From contig NZ_JAODBE010000165.1 in the NCBI RefSeq assembly GCF_025463795.1, positions 1 through 43,490 of the forward strand: a stretch of 43,490 nt of DNA, written 5' to 3'. The position numbers and the translations under genes were made by a program. A model generated the notes under the pieces. That model was not told the DNA's origin, did not search any database, and saw only the letters and a program-made list of their open reading frames with translations. This DNA comes from Amnibacterium sp. Its GTDB lineage: Bacteria > Actinomycetota > Actinomycetes > Actinomycetales > Microbacteriaceae. Shown one piece after another: positions 8,110 through 16,257 of the stretch. Position 1 is the stretch's first letter. Every line of letters starts with the position of its first letter.

Positions 8110-8191
8110 GCGCCGTTCCGGAGGGATGTGACGACACGCCGCCCCCACGAGCGCGGCGGCGGCGTGTCGCCCGGGAGCTCCGGAACGGCGC
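8110..8191. terminator. Nested double-stem bidirectional terminator
   Basis: Outer arms GCGCCGTTCCGGAG (8110-8123) and CTCCGGAACGGCGC (8178-8191) pair perfectly. Inner arms CGACACGCCGCC (8132-8143) and GGCGGCGTGTCG (8158-8169) also pair perfectly. Eight unpaired bases lie on each side between the two stems. It sits between two convergent genes, as expected for a two-way terminator. Confidence 0.75.
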
Positions 8192-8205
8192 ACCACCCGC
8201 GCGCG

Positions 8206-9360
8206 TCAGGAGACGAGGACGGCGCGGTCGGCGGTGATGCGGGTGAGCAGCTCCTGCTCGTCGGGGGTGCGGCCGACGCCGACCCTCGCCTTCAGCAGCC
8301 GCTGCCGCGCGTGGCCGAGGCGGGTCGCGTCGCGGACGAAGCGGATCATCGCCCGCCGCTTGCGCCGCCGGTCCGGCTGGAGGTCGGCCCACCGCAACGC
8401 GTGCCTACGGCCGGTCCAGGTGGACAGCAGGGCGACCTCGTCCGGCGTGAACCAGCCGGCCTCCGCGTACTCGCCGAGACGGGCCCGGGTGATCCGCCGC
8501 TCCCTGGCCCGTACGGCGAGCACGAGGCCGACCGCGAGCAGGAAGATGGGGACCTCGACCGTGAAGTAGTAGCCGATCGTGTTCCGGGCCGCGGCGAGGC
8601 CGCCGTTCCACAGGGCGTGCAGGATCGCGGCGGGGACCACCCCGATCACGAACCAGCCGATGGCGCCGAGCCGCCCGCTGCGCTCCGCGGCCCGGCCGAG
8701 GGCGAACCCGGTGCAGGACGTGAAGAGCGCGTGCGCGAAGGGCGAGAAGAGCCCGCGGGCGACGAACACGACCGCGAAGTCGGGACCGACGCCGTGCTCC
8801 GCGAGGGCGCGGCCGAAGTAGAGGATGTTCTCGCTGAACGCGAACCCGGCCGCGACGGTCGACGCGTAGACGATGCCGTCGACCGGGCCGTCGAAGTTGC
8901 GCCGGTTGAACCAGAGCAGCAGCAGCACGCCGAGGCCCTTCGCGCTCTCCTCGACGAGCGGTGCCTGGACCACGGCCTGCAGCACGGGATCCGGGTGCGC
9001 CCCCGCCGTCTGGGCGAGGACGATCTCCACTCCGAGGTCGAACAGCAGCGCGATGGCGACGGCGACGCCTGCGCCCCACAGCACCGCGAACAGCAGCGCC
9101 ACCCGCGGCTCCGGCTCCCACCGGTCGATCCACCGCACGACGGCGAGCACGATCGCGAACGGCACGAGGGCCGCGGCGCCGGCGATCGCGACGCCGTCCG
9201 CCCCGAGCCCGCTCACGAGGTAGACGAAGACCGCCGCGACCGCGAGTGCCGCGATCGCGATGCCGAACGCCGCGGCGACCGCCGTGCCGACGTGCCGCGG
9301 CACCTGGGGCTCCGCCCAGATCGGCCTCTGGGGCGCGGACGGGCCGATGAGCGCGGTCAT
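8206..9360 (-). CDS. PrsW family intramembrane protease
   Basis: Polytopic membrane protein of 384 residues in the PrsW (M82) family, whose Bacillus member cleaves an anti-sigma factor. Family motifs are in place: the glutamate pair VEESAKG (Glu137-Glu138), FSENILYF (Glu177), FAHALFTS (His210) and ILHALWN (His248). About eight hydrophobic helices are followed by a basic cytoplasmic tail of roughly 100 residues. The ATG overlaps the stop of the upstream lactonase gene in an ATGA arrangement, so the two are co-translated. No sigma or anti-sigma gene is nearby, so the substrate is unknown. Confidence 0.88.
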   Translation of the reverse strand: MTALIGPSAPQRPIWAEPQVPRHVGTAVAAAFGIAIAALAVAAVFVYLVSGLGADGVAIAGAAALVPFAIVLAVVRWIDRWEPEPRVALLFAVLWGAGVAVAIALLFDLGVEIVLAQTAGAHPDPVLQAVVQAPLVEESAKGLGVLLLLWFNRRNFDGPVDGIVYASTVAAGFAFSENILYFGRALAEHGVGPDFAVVFVARGLFSPFAHALFTSCTGFALGRAAERSGRLGAIGWFVIGVVPAAILHALWNGGLAAARNTIGYYFTVEVPIFLLAVGLVLAVRARERRITRARLGEYAEAGWFTPDEVALLSTWTGRRHALRWADLQPDRRRKRRAMIRFVRDATRLGHARQRLLKARVGVGRTPDEQELLTRITADRAVLVS

Positions 9361-10232
9361 GTCGCCCGGAAGCGGCGCAGCGGCAGGCCGTGCACCGCCG
9401 TGTCGACGGCGAAGACGGCGCCCGACAGGGGTTCGGCCGCCCGCTCCTCGTCCGACATGCCGTCGCGGGCGGAGCAGACGAAGAGGGTGCCTCCGTCCTC
9501 GCCGCCGAAGCAGACCCCGGTGACCGCCTTCGTCGGCACGGTCACCCGCTCGAGCTCGCGACCCTCCGGGTCGAGCCGGAGCACCACGCCGTCGCCGTTC
9601 ACCGCGGTCCACAGGCAGCCGTCGGCGTCGAGCACGGCACCGTCGGCGGAGTCGCCCGAGTGCAGCACGGTGAGCTCCCCCGGGCCGGTGTCCGGATCCC
9701 ACGGGGCGCGGTAGATCGACTGCACGGCGGTGTCCGCGAGGTAGACCGTCGAGCCGTCGAGCGACCACTCGAGGCCGTTCGTGACGGCGAACCCGCCGAG
9801 GTGCACGACGGCACCCGTCCCGCTCACGCGGTACCAGTCGGCGTCCGCCTGCTCCGCGTCCATGGCGCCGACGAACAGGGCGCCCTGCGGATCCACCTTG
9901 CCCTCGTTCAGCCGCATGCCGTCGTTCGCGAGACGGACGCGCGCTAGCTCGGCGGTGATCCGCCCGTCGGCGTCGAGCCGCACGACCCGGTCCTTGAGCG
10001 CGGCGACGTAGCCGCCGCCCTCGGCGGCCTGGATGCAGGGCAGCGGCGCCGGGAGCTCGAACACCCGGTCGGCCGACCCGTCCGCCGGCCCCTCGCCCGG
10101 CGACACGTGCAGCAGCCCACGGCCGATGTCCACCCAGTGCAGCGCCCCGGCGTCCCAGAACGGGCTCTCGCCGAGCACCGCGGGGCCGGTCCGGAAGACC
10201 CGCGCCTCGCCCAGCACCACGTCGCCCGCCAC
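9357..10232 (-). CDS. SMP-30/gluconolactonase family hydrolase
   Basis: Six-bladed beta-propeller hydrolase of 291 residues, related to gluconolactonases and SMP-30/regucalcin. It probably hydrolyses a sugar lactone in the cytoplasm using one divalent metal. The likely metal ligands are present: Glu22 (LGESPFW), Asn152 (VTNGLEWS) and Asp197 (SADGAV), together with Asn103 (LANDG). The GTG start has no obvious ribosome binding site. The gene is first in a two-gene unit with the PrsW-like protease, an unusual pairing with no obvious metabolic link. It diverges from the SDR gene, which could supply or consume related substrates; that link is speculative. Confidence 0.85.
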   Translation of the reverse strand: MAGDVVLGEARVFRTGPAVLGESPFWDAGALHWVDIGRGLLHVSPGEGPADGSADRVFELPAPLPCIQAAEGGGYVAALKDRVVRLDADGRITAELARVRLANDGMRLNEGKVDPQGALFVGAMDAEQADADWYRVSGTGAVVHLGGFAVTNGLEWSLDGSTVYLADTAVQSIYRAPWDPDTGPGELTVLHSGDSADGAVLDADGCLWTAVNGDGVVLRLDPEGRELERVTVPTKAVTGVCFGGEDGGTLFVCSARDGMSDEERAAEPLSGAVFAVDTAVHGLPLRRFRAT

Positions 10233-10311
10233 GGGACAAGTGAAGGCCCCACGCTCTGGACGCGCCCTGGGAAGCCCCGGGAAGCGGCCTGGATCGCCGG
10301 CTGTCGCTTCC

Positions 10312-10317
10312 TAGGCT
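10312..10317 (+). promoter_or_regulatory. Leaderless -10 box of the SDR gene
   Basis: TAGGCT lies six bases before the ATG at 10324 and no Shine-Dalgarno site is present. Confidence 0.55.
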
Positions 10318-10323
10318 GCGCCC

Positions 10324-11121
10324 ATGGATCTCGGCATCGCAGGAAAGACGGCCCTCGTGTTCGGTGGGGACTCGGGCATCGGCTGGCACACCGCGAAGCG
10401 GCTGCTCGAGGAGGGCGTGACGGTCGTGCTCTCGGACGTCGACCGGGCGACGCTCGACGCCGCAGCGACCCGCCTGGATGCGGACGACGGGCGCCTGTTC
10501 GCATTCGCCGCCGACGTGACGCGGCTCGCCGACCTGGCTGCGCTCCGGGGGCGGATCGAGGCGTCCGTCGGGCAGGTCGACATCCTCGTGCAGTCGTCGG
10601 GGATCACCGGGGCGCAGGGACTGTTCCACGAGATCGACGACGAGGGCTGGACGCGCACGCTCGAGGTCGACCTCATGGGTCCGGTGCGGATCGTCCAGAC
10701 GTTCCTGCCGCACCTGCGGCGCGGCTGGGGCCGGCTCGTCCTCCTCGCCAGCGAGGACGCCGTGCAGCCCTACGACGACGAGATCCCGTACTGCTCCGCG
10801 AAGGCGGGCGTCCTCGCCCTGATGAAAGGGCTCTCCCGCACCTACGCGAAGGAGGGCCTGACGGTCAACGCCGTCTCCCCGGCCTTCATCGCGACGCCGA
10901 TGACCGACGCGATGATGACGAGGTCGGCGGAGGAGCAGGGCGTCTCGTTCGACGAGGCGGTCGAGCAGATGCTCACCGAGAAGCGGCCGTTCATGGCGAT
11001 CAAGCGACGCGGGGAGCCCGACGAGGTCGCCGCGGTGATCGCGTTCCTCGTCTCCGCGGGCGCCTCGTTCGTGAACGGCGCGAACTACCGGGTCGACGCG
11101 GGCAGCGTGGGGAGCATCTGA
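10324..11121 (+). CDS. Short-chain dehydrogenase/reductase
   Basis: Classical SDR of 265 residues. The nucleotide-binding glycine motif is GGDSGIGW (14-21), a variant of TGxxxGIG. Asp38 after the second strand suggests preference for NAD over NADP. The NAG motif is replaced by SSG (91-93). The catalytic residues are Ser143, Tyr156 and Lys160 in the standard YxxxK spacing (YCSAK). The C-terminal NYRVDAGSVGSI resembles the NxxVDGG ending of many SDRs. The ATG lies six bases behind a TAGGCT box. It may act on a sugar or lactone, given the divergent SMP-30 gene, but the substrate is not readable from sequence. Confidence 0.9.
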   Translation: MDLGIAGKTALVFGGDSGIGWHTAKRLLEEGVTVVLSDVDRATLDAAATRLDADDGRLFAFAADVTRLADLAALRGRIEASVGQVDILVQSSGITGAQGLFHEIDDEGWTRTLEVDLMGPVRIVQTFLPHLRRGWGRLVLLASEDAVQPYDDEIPYCSAKAGVLALMKGLSRTYAKEGLTVNAVSPAFIATPMTDAMMTRSAEEQGVSFDEAVEQMLTEKRPFMAIKRRGEPDEVAAVIAFLVSAGASFVNGANYRVDAGSVGSI

Positions 11122-11132
11122 CCGCGGGTCAG
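11118..11132. terminator. Small palindrome spanning two convergent stop codons
   Basis: CTGACC-GCG-GGTCAG contains the TGA of the SDR gene on one strand and that of the small membrane protein on the other. The stem is only six pairs, so terminator activity is uncertain. Confidence 0.35.
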
Positions 11133-11566
11133 CCGTTCGTCGAGGCGCTCATGCCGATCAGCCACCCCGCGATCGGTGTCGGCTCCGCCGTCCCGGCGTC
11201 GATCTGCATCAGCACGAGCGCCGGCTGCACGGCGGCGAGCAGCACCGGGAGCGCGAAGGCGAGGCCGACGAGGGCGCGCCTCGCCTGACGGGGCCACCAG
11301 AACGGCGACGCGCCCGCCTCCTCCGCGATCCGCGCGAGCACCTGCACGGCCGCGGCGAGGGCCGCGAGCCCGAGCGGCACCCAGATGGTCGGATGCACCC
11401 GCACGGTGATGAGCACGCCGTCCCCGCCGAGGGCGCGGCTGAACGACCAGCAGGTGGACAGGGCGTACAGCACGGCCACGAGGGCCGCGAGGGGCCAGAC
11501 CCGCTCCCCTCGGCGCGCCGCCTTGAAGAGGCGCTGCGCCTGGAGATCGACCGGTTCACTGGTCAC
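11129..11566 (-). CDS. Small membrane protein of unknown function
   Basis: Protein of 145 residues with an N-terminal amphipathic basic segment and three hydrophobic helices (about residues 23-45, 60-80 and 96-121). No known domain is recognised. A polar loop with the aromatic patch SPFWWPRQARR separates helices two and three. The GTG start has an AGGAGG 15 bases upstream, rather far; a GATCAT hexamer six bases before the GTG could instead be a -10 box. It lies 36 bases beyond the end of the GH15 gene on the same strand and may be co-transcribed with it. Confidence 0.65.
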   Translation of the reverse strand: MTSEPVDLQAQRLFKAARRGERVWPLAALVAVLYALSTCWSFSRALGGDGVLITVRVHPTIWVPLGLAALAAAVQVLARIAEEAGASPFWWPRQARRALVGLAFALPVLLAAVQPALVLMQIDAGTAEPTPIAGWLIGMSASTNG

Positions 11567-11602
11567 GGTCGGATGATCCCACCTCCTGCTGGGGGAACGG
11601 CG

Positions 11603-13333
11603 TCAGCGGCCGAGCACGACGGAGGTCTCGAGCAGCATCGCATGCACGAACGCCTGCGGCAGGTTGCCGCGGAGCTGCCGCTGCTGCACGTCGAACTCCT
11701 CGGCGAACAGGCCGGGCGACCCGGCCGCCGCGCGGTTCCGCTCGAACCAGCGGAACGCCTCGATCTCGTTCCCGGCGGCGTGCTGGGCGAGCGAGACCAT
11801 GAACCCGCACAGCAGGAACGCGCCCTCCGTCTCACCGAGGGGGCGGTCGCCGTGCTGGAAGCGGTACGCGTAGCCGTCGGAGGTGAGGTCGTCGAGCACG
11901 TGCTGCAGCGTCGCCAGGTTGCGGGGGTCGTCGGCGGGGAACGCCCCCCGCACGGCGGGCATGAGCAGCGCGGCGTCGGTGCCCTCGGTGTCCGGGTGGC
12001 GGCGCCAGTAGCCGTCGTGGTGCAGCGACCGGTCGGTCGCCTCCGCGGCGATCCGGTCCGCGACCTGGAGGTAGCGCGCCGCCTCCGCGGGCCCGTGCTC
12101 CTTGGCCATCGCGCGCAGGCCGGCGACGCAGATGAGCCGTGACTCGGTCCACCACCGCGGCTCCATCTCCCAGATGCCTGCGTCGTGCTCGTCCCACCGG
12201 TCGGCGATCGCCTGCTTGGCGATGTTCGCCGCGGTCCGCCCGTCGGAGTGGAGCAACCCCATCCGCTCCCCCGCCGCGAGCAGCAGCAGGCTGTCCCCGA
12301 ACACGTCGAGCTGGAACTGCCGGTGGGCGCGGTTGCCCATCACGGATCGGCCGCCCGGGTAGCCCGGCAGCGCGAGCTCGTGCTCGTCGGGCATGACCTC
12401 CCCGTAGGAGGTGTACACGGGCTTCAGGTTCGGCCCGTCCTCGAGCAGCCGGGCGGTGACGAACTCGAGGGCCGGCTGCAGCAGCGAGGTGCCCTCCGCC
12501 GCCGCGTCGGCCAGGCCCGCGTAGCACTGGTCGCGGATCCAGGTGTAGCGGTAGTCGTAGTCGCGGGCGCCGCCGATGTTCTCGGGCAGGCTGGTCGTGG
12601 CGGCCGCGACCATGCCGCCGCCGCGGGAGGTGAGGCCGCAGAGCACCGCGTAGGCCTGCTGGGCGTCGCGCGGGGCGACCGATTGCGTCATGGCCGGCAC
12701 ACGGCCCCGCCAGGCGTCCTCGGTCGCGGGCCATGCGATGTCGGCCCGGAGGGGGGCCTCCGGCAGGTTCGTGCCGAGTTCCAGCACGAGGTCGCGCTGC
12801 CCGCCCGAGGCGAGCCCGGCTGTGAGCCGCAGCACGCCGTCCTCATCGGGCTCGGCCTCGGCGGCGCCGCCCAGCCGCCAGCGGATGCCGTCGGCGGTCC
12901 GGCCGTGCCAGAAGCCGCTGTCGTCGCGACGCACGTCCCGGGAGCGGCGGCGGCCGTAGGCGGCTCGCACGTCGAACTCGATCTCGACGGCGACGTCGCC
13001 GTCGGTCGCGTCGATGCGGCGCAGCAGGGTGAGCGAGTCGCGGGCGGCAGGCAGCGCGAGGGCGTCGACGACGTCGACGGAGGCGCCGCGTCCCTTCCAG
13101 CGGCTGCGGAAGATCAGCGTCCCCGGCTCGTAGCTGCCGCTCCACACGCTGACGCCCACGGGTCGCACGGCGAACGTGCCGCCCCCGCCGAGCAGCCGTG
13201 CGAAGACGGCGGGGCTCTCCCAGCGCGCCGCGCAGAGCCACGCGACGTTCCCATCCGGCGCGAGCACCGCCCCCCGCTCGCCGTCGGCGAGCAGCGCGAG
13301 GTCGCGGACGGAATGGGCGGCGAACTCGGTCAC
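11603..13333 (-). CDS. Glycoside hydrolase family 15 protein
   Basis: Cytoplasmic (alpha/alpha)6-barrel enzyme of the GH15 family (glucoamylase or trehalase-like), which hydrolyses alpha-glucosidic bonds with inversion. An N-terminal beta-sandwich (about 1-200) precedes the barrel. The aromatic motif YDYRYTWIRDQ (259-269) is diagnostic. Likely catalytic acids are Glu389 in GIWEMEPRWW and Glu545 or Glu546 in GLFAEEFD. The 576-residue length fits. Its GTG overlaps the stop of the FAD oxidase gene upstream (GTGA), so translation is coupled. Whether the substrate is trehalose, maltose or glucan is not decided; a maltokinase gene lies about 6.6 kb away. Confidence 0.9.
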   Translation of the reverse strand: MTEFAAHSVRDLALLADGERGAVLAPDGNVAWLCAARWESPAVFARLLGGGGTFAVRPVGVSVWSGSYEPGTLIFRSRWKGRGASVDVVDALALPAARDSLTLLRRIDATDGDVAVEIEFDVRAAYGRRRSRDVRRDDSGFWHGRTADGIRWRLGGAAEAEPDEDGVLRLTAGLASGGQRDLVLELGTNLPEAPLRADIAWPATEDAWRGRVPAMTQSVAPRDAQQAYAVLCGLTSRGGGMVAAATTSLPENIGGARDYDYRYTWIRDQCYAGLADAAAEGTSLLQPALEFVTARLLEDGPNLKPVYTSYGEVMPDEHELALPGYPGGRSVMGNRAHRQFQLDVFGDSLLLLAAGERMGLLHSDGRTAANIAKQAIADRWDEHDAGIWEMEPRWWTESRLICVAGLRAMAKEHGPAEAARYLQVADRIAAEATDRSLHHDGYWRRHPDTEGTDAALLMPAVRGAFPADDPRNLATLQHVLDDLTSDGYAYRFQHGDRPLGETEGAFLLCGFMVSLAQHAAGNEIEAFRWFERNRAAAGSPGLFAEEFDVQQRQLRGNLPQAFVHAMLLETSVVLGR

Positions 13334-14730
13334 GAGGCCAAGAACACCTTGCCCGGGTTGAGGATCCCCTGTGGGTCGAACGCCGCCTTGATGCGTCGGG
13401 AGAGCGCGGTGACCTCGGGGCCGAGCTCGTCCTCGAGCCAGCGCCGCTTCAGCACGCCGACGCCGTGCTCGCCGGTGAGCGTGCCCCCGAGCTCGATGGC
13501 CGTGCGGAACAGCTCCTCGGCGGCCGCCCAGACGACGTCGGGATAGGTGCCCGGCTCGTGCGGGAGGCCGGGCGGGATCACGAGGTTCGGATGCAGGTTG
13601 CCGTCGCCCGCGTGGGCCACCGTCGGGATGGGCAGGCCGTACGTGGCGCTGATCCTCTCGATCGCGGCGAACATCGCGGGCAGGCGGGTGCGGGGCACGG
13701 CGACGTCCTCGATGAGCACCTCACCGAGGCGCGCGTACGCGGGGTGGGCGCTGCGCCGCACCTGCAGCAGGCGCTCCCCCGCCGCCTCGTCCGGGGCGAG
13801 CTCGGCGACGCCGCCGGCGGCCTCGATCAGCGCGAGGGCCGCGCGGCTCTCCGCGAGCGCGGCGGGCCCGTCCGTCTGCACGAGCAGGAACGCCCCGCGC
13901 CCGGCGAGCGACGGCATGTCCGGCACATCCGCCAGGTAGGCGTCGATGGCCGCGCAGCTGGCGGCGTCGAGCAGCTCGAGCGCGGCGGGCCGGAGCCCCG
14001 ACGCGGTGATCGCGGCCGCCGCACCAGCGGCATCGACGACCGTCGGGAAGCCCGCGCCGATGGTCACGACGGGATCGGTGCTGCGCCGTCGCAGCTTCAG
14101 CGTCGCCTCCACGACGATCCCCAGCGTGCCTTCCGAGCCGATGAGCAGGGCGGTGAGGTCGTACCCGGTGACGCCCTTCACGGTGCGGTGGCCCGTGCGG
14201 ATGAGTGTTCCGTCGGCGAGGACCACGGCGAGTCCGAGCACGCTCTCCCTGGTCACGCCGTACTTCGCGCAGAGCAGTCCGCCGGCGTTGGTGGCGATGT
14301 TGCCGCCGACGGTGGAGATCGCCCGGCTGGCCGGATCGGGTGGCCACCAGAGCCCGTGAGGCGCGAGCGCGGCCGCGAGGTCGTCGGTGACGACGCCCGG
14401 CTGCACGACGGCGAGCTCGTCGGCCGCGTGGATCTCGAGCACGCGGTCCATGCGGGCGACGTCGACGACGATCGAGCCCGCGGTGCCGACCGCGCCGCCC
14501 GCGAGCCCGGTGCCGGCGCCGCGCGGAACCACCGGCAGCCCGTGCTCGGAGGCGATCCGCATGGTCGCCTGCACGTCGGCGGTGTCCCGGGCGCGGACCG
14601 CGGCGAGCGGCACCTCGTCGGTCGTCCAGCCGCTCCGGTCGGTGCGGTACGCGGCGAGCGCCGCCGGATCGGTGGTGAGGGCCGGCCCCACCTCGTCTGC
14701 CAGGGCTTTCAGCGCGTGGGGTGCCGCCAT
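13330..14730 (-). CDS. GlcD-like FAD-binding oxidase
   Basis: FAD-linked alpha-hydroxy-acid oxidase of the GlcD / D-lactate dehydrogenase type, 466 residues. The PCMH-type FAD domain carries PRGAGTGLAGG (69-79) and GGNIATNAGG; the C-terminal FAD-oxidase domain carries HAGDGNLHP (373-381) and GEHGVG (420-425), all typical of glycolate or D-lactate oxidation. The ATG lies six bases behind a TAGGCT box, so the message is probably leaderless. It is first in a coupled pair with the GH15 gene. No GlcE or GlcF partner lies nearby, so it probably acts alone, as D-lactate dehydrogenases do. The exact substrate is uncertain. Confidence 0.9.
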   Translation of the reverse strand: MAAPHALKALADEVGPALTTDPAALAAYRTDRSGWTTDEVPLAAVRARDTADVQATMRIASEHGLPVVPRGAGTGLAGGAVGTAGSIVVDVARMDRVLEIHAADELAVVQPGVVTDDLAAALAPHGLWWPPDPASRAISTVGGNIATNAGGLLCAKYGVTRESVLGLAVVLADGTLIRTGHRTVKGVTGYDLTALLIGSEGTLGIVVEATLKLRRRSTDPVVTIGAGFPTVVDAAGAAAAITASGLRPAALELLDAASCAAIDAYLADVPDMPSLAGRGAFLLVQTDGPAALAESRAALALIEAAGGVAELAPDEAAGERLLQVRRSAHPAYARLGEVLIEDVAVPRTRLPAMFAAIERISATYGLPIPTVAHAGDGNLHPNLVIPPGLPHEPGTYPDVVWAAAEELFRTAIELGGTLTGEHGVGVLKRRWLEDELGPEVTALSRRIKAAFDPQGILNPGKVFLAS

Positions 14731-14736
14731 CCGCTC

Positions 14737-14742
14737 AGCCTA
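14737..14742 (-). promoter_or_regulatory. Leaderless -10 box of the FAD oxidase gene
   Basis: TAGGCT on the minus strand, six bases before the ATG at 14730. Confidence 0.55.
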
Positions 14743-14744
14743 GG

Positions 14745-14750
14745 TACGGT
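14745..14750 (+). promoter_or_regulatory. Leaderless -10 box of the DUF6328 gene
   Basis: TACGGT lies eight bases before the ATG at 14759 and only two bases from the opposing -10 box of the FAD oxidase gene. Confidence 0.5.
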
Positions 14751-14758
14751 TCGGTGGC

Positions 14759-15253
14759 ATGGCGGGGAGCAGGAACGACCAGCGCGACGCGGTGCCGGGC
14801 GACGGCCGCGACGAGACCGAGGCGGAGCGCCTCGACCGCAACTGGAACGCGCTGCTGCAGGAGCTGCGGGTGCTGGAGACCGGCACGCAGATCCTCACCG
14901 GCTTCCTGCTGACGGTCGCGTTCCAGCAGACGTTCTCGAAGCTCGATCCGGCCGAGGTGACGACCTACCTCATCACCGTGTCGCTCGCGGCCCTGGCGAC
15001 GGTGCTCGTGCTCGCGCCCGTCCCGCTGCACCGCGGCCTCTTCCGGCAGCACCGGATGGACGTGCTCGTCCACTGGACGGATCGGATCCTCCGCGTCGCG
15101 CTCGCGGTGGCGGGCCTCGCGATCGTCGGCGTCGCCGTGCTCGTGTTCCACGTCGCGGCGGGGCCGGTCGCCGGGATCGTCGCGGGCGCCGTGATGTTCG
15201 TGATCATCGCCTCGCTGTGGCTCGCCCTTCCGGCGATGCTGCGCCGCGACTGA
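14759..15253 (+). CDS. DUF6328 family membrane protein
   Basis: Protein of 164 residues with a charged N-terminus and four hydrophobic helices. The segment LLQELRVLETGTQILTGFLL (residues 37-56) matches the actinobacterial DUF6328 family, sometimes mislabelled as a sodium-proton antiporter. The family has no proven function. The gene is monocistronic, diverges from the FAD oxidase with only 28 bases between the two start codons, and converges on ku with 39 bases between. Confidence 0.75.
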   Translation: MAGSRNDQRDAVPGDGRDETEAERLDRNWNALLQELRVLETGTQILTGFLLTVAFQQTFSKLDPAEVTTYLITVSLAALATVLVLAPVPLHRGLFRQHRMDVLVHWTDRILRVALAVAGLAIVGVAVLVFHVAAGPVAGIVAGAVMFVIIASLWLALPAMLRRD

Positions 15254-15292
15254 CTCAGCCGAACCGCGCCTGGTACCGCTGCTGCTCCCCCA

Positions 15293-16144
15293 TCACGCCC
15301 CGCGCTTGGCGGGGGTCTTCGTGCGCGTCTTCGACGTCGACGCGCGCTGCTCGGACGCCTCCCGGTTGGCGGCGACGGACCGGCGCAGCGCCTCCATGAG
15401 GTCGATGACCTCGCCGTCGCCCTTGCCCTCCGGCTGCTCGCCGAACGTGGCCTCGGTGTCGACCGACTCGCCGTGGGCGAGCTTCGCGTCGACGAGCTTC
15501 TTCAGCTGCACCTGGTACTCGTCCGTGTAGTCGGCGGGCGAGAAGTCCGACTCGAAGCTGCGCACGAGGGCCTCCGCCATCTCGAGCTCGCGCTGCTGGA
15601 TGCGGATGTCGGTCTTCAGGGAGGGGAACTCGGCCTGCCGCACCTCGTCGTCCCAGAGCAGCGATTGGAGCAGCAGCACGTCGCCGTGCACGCGGAGCGC
15701 GCCGAGGCGGGTCTTCTGCCGCAGCGTGAACTGCACGATCGCGATGCGGTCCGCCTTCTCGAGCACGCGCTTCAGCAGCATGTAGGAGCGGGGGCTCTTC
15801 GAGTCGGGCTCGAGGAAGTAGTTCTTGTCGAGGCGGATCGTGTCGACCTGCTCCGACGGCACGAACTCGACGACGTCGATCTCGCGGCTCTTCTCGATCG
15901 GCAGGGTCTTCAGGTCCTCGTCGGTGATCACGACGGTGCGGTCGCCGGCGTCGTACGCGCGGTCGATGTGCTCGTAGTCCACGATGCGGCCGCAGACCTC
16001 GCAGCGCCGCTGGTAGCGGATCCGGCCGCCGTCGGCGTCGTGGACCTGATGCAGCGAGAGGTCGTGGTCCTCGGTCGCGGCGTAGAGCTTCACGGGCACG
16101 TTCACGAGTCCGAACGTGATGGCACCGCGCCAGATGCTGCGCAC
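15293..16144 (-). CDS. ku: Ku homodimer protein for end joining
   Basis: Bacterial Ku, which forms a ring on double-strand DNA ends and recruits LigD for non-homologous end joining. The 283-residue protein begins with the hallmark IWRGAITFGLVNVPVKLY (residues 4-21) and contains the bridge motif YFLEPDSKSPRSY (about 109-121). The last 30 residues are a basic tail rich in Lys, Arg, Ser and Thr, the type that binds DNA and LigD. The GTG start is preceded by GGAGG at a 7-base spacing. It diverges from ligD, with 113 bases between, the usual NHEJ gene arrangement. Confidence 0.96.
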   Translation of the reverse strand: MRSIWRGAITFGLVNVPVKLYAATEDHDLSLHQVHDADGGRIRYQRRCEVCGRIVDYEHIDRAYDAGDRTVVITDEDLKTLPIEKSREIDVVEFVPSEQVDTIRLDKNYFLEPDSKSPRSYMLLKRVLEKADRIAIVQFTLRQKTRLGALRVHGDVLLLQSLLWDDEVRQAEFPSLKTDIRIQQRELEMAEALVRSFESDFSPADYTDEYQVQLKKLVDAKLAHGESVDTEATFGEQPEGKGDGEVIDLMEALRRSVAANREASEQRASTSKTRTKTPAKRGA

Positions 16145-16257
16145 GAGACCGCCTCCAAGATGGGTAATCGCCTGGTGGAGGGCCAGTATGGCGGTTCCCG
16201 CGGCGTTCCCGCAGGTCGTCTCAGCAATTCAGGAGCCATCCAGGCCACGCTCATCCC
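16145..16257. promoter_or_regulatory. Divergent ku-ligD control region
   Basis: This stretch holds the ku ribosome binding site (GGAGG on the minus strand), a CATACT hexamer that could be the ku -10 box, and CACGCT (16246-16251) six bases before the ligD ATG, which resembles a leaderless -10 box with C in the first position. No clear operator palindrome is seen. Confidence 0.4.

Noticed and set aside
13330-14730. Glycolate oxidase complex (GlcDEF)
   Set aside because: Only a GlcD-like subunit is present; there are no GlcE or GlcF genes beside it.
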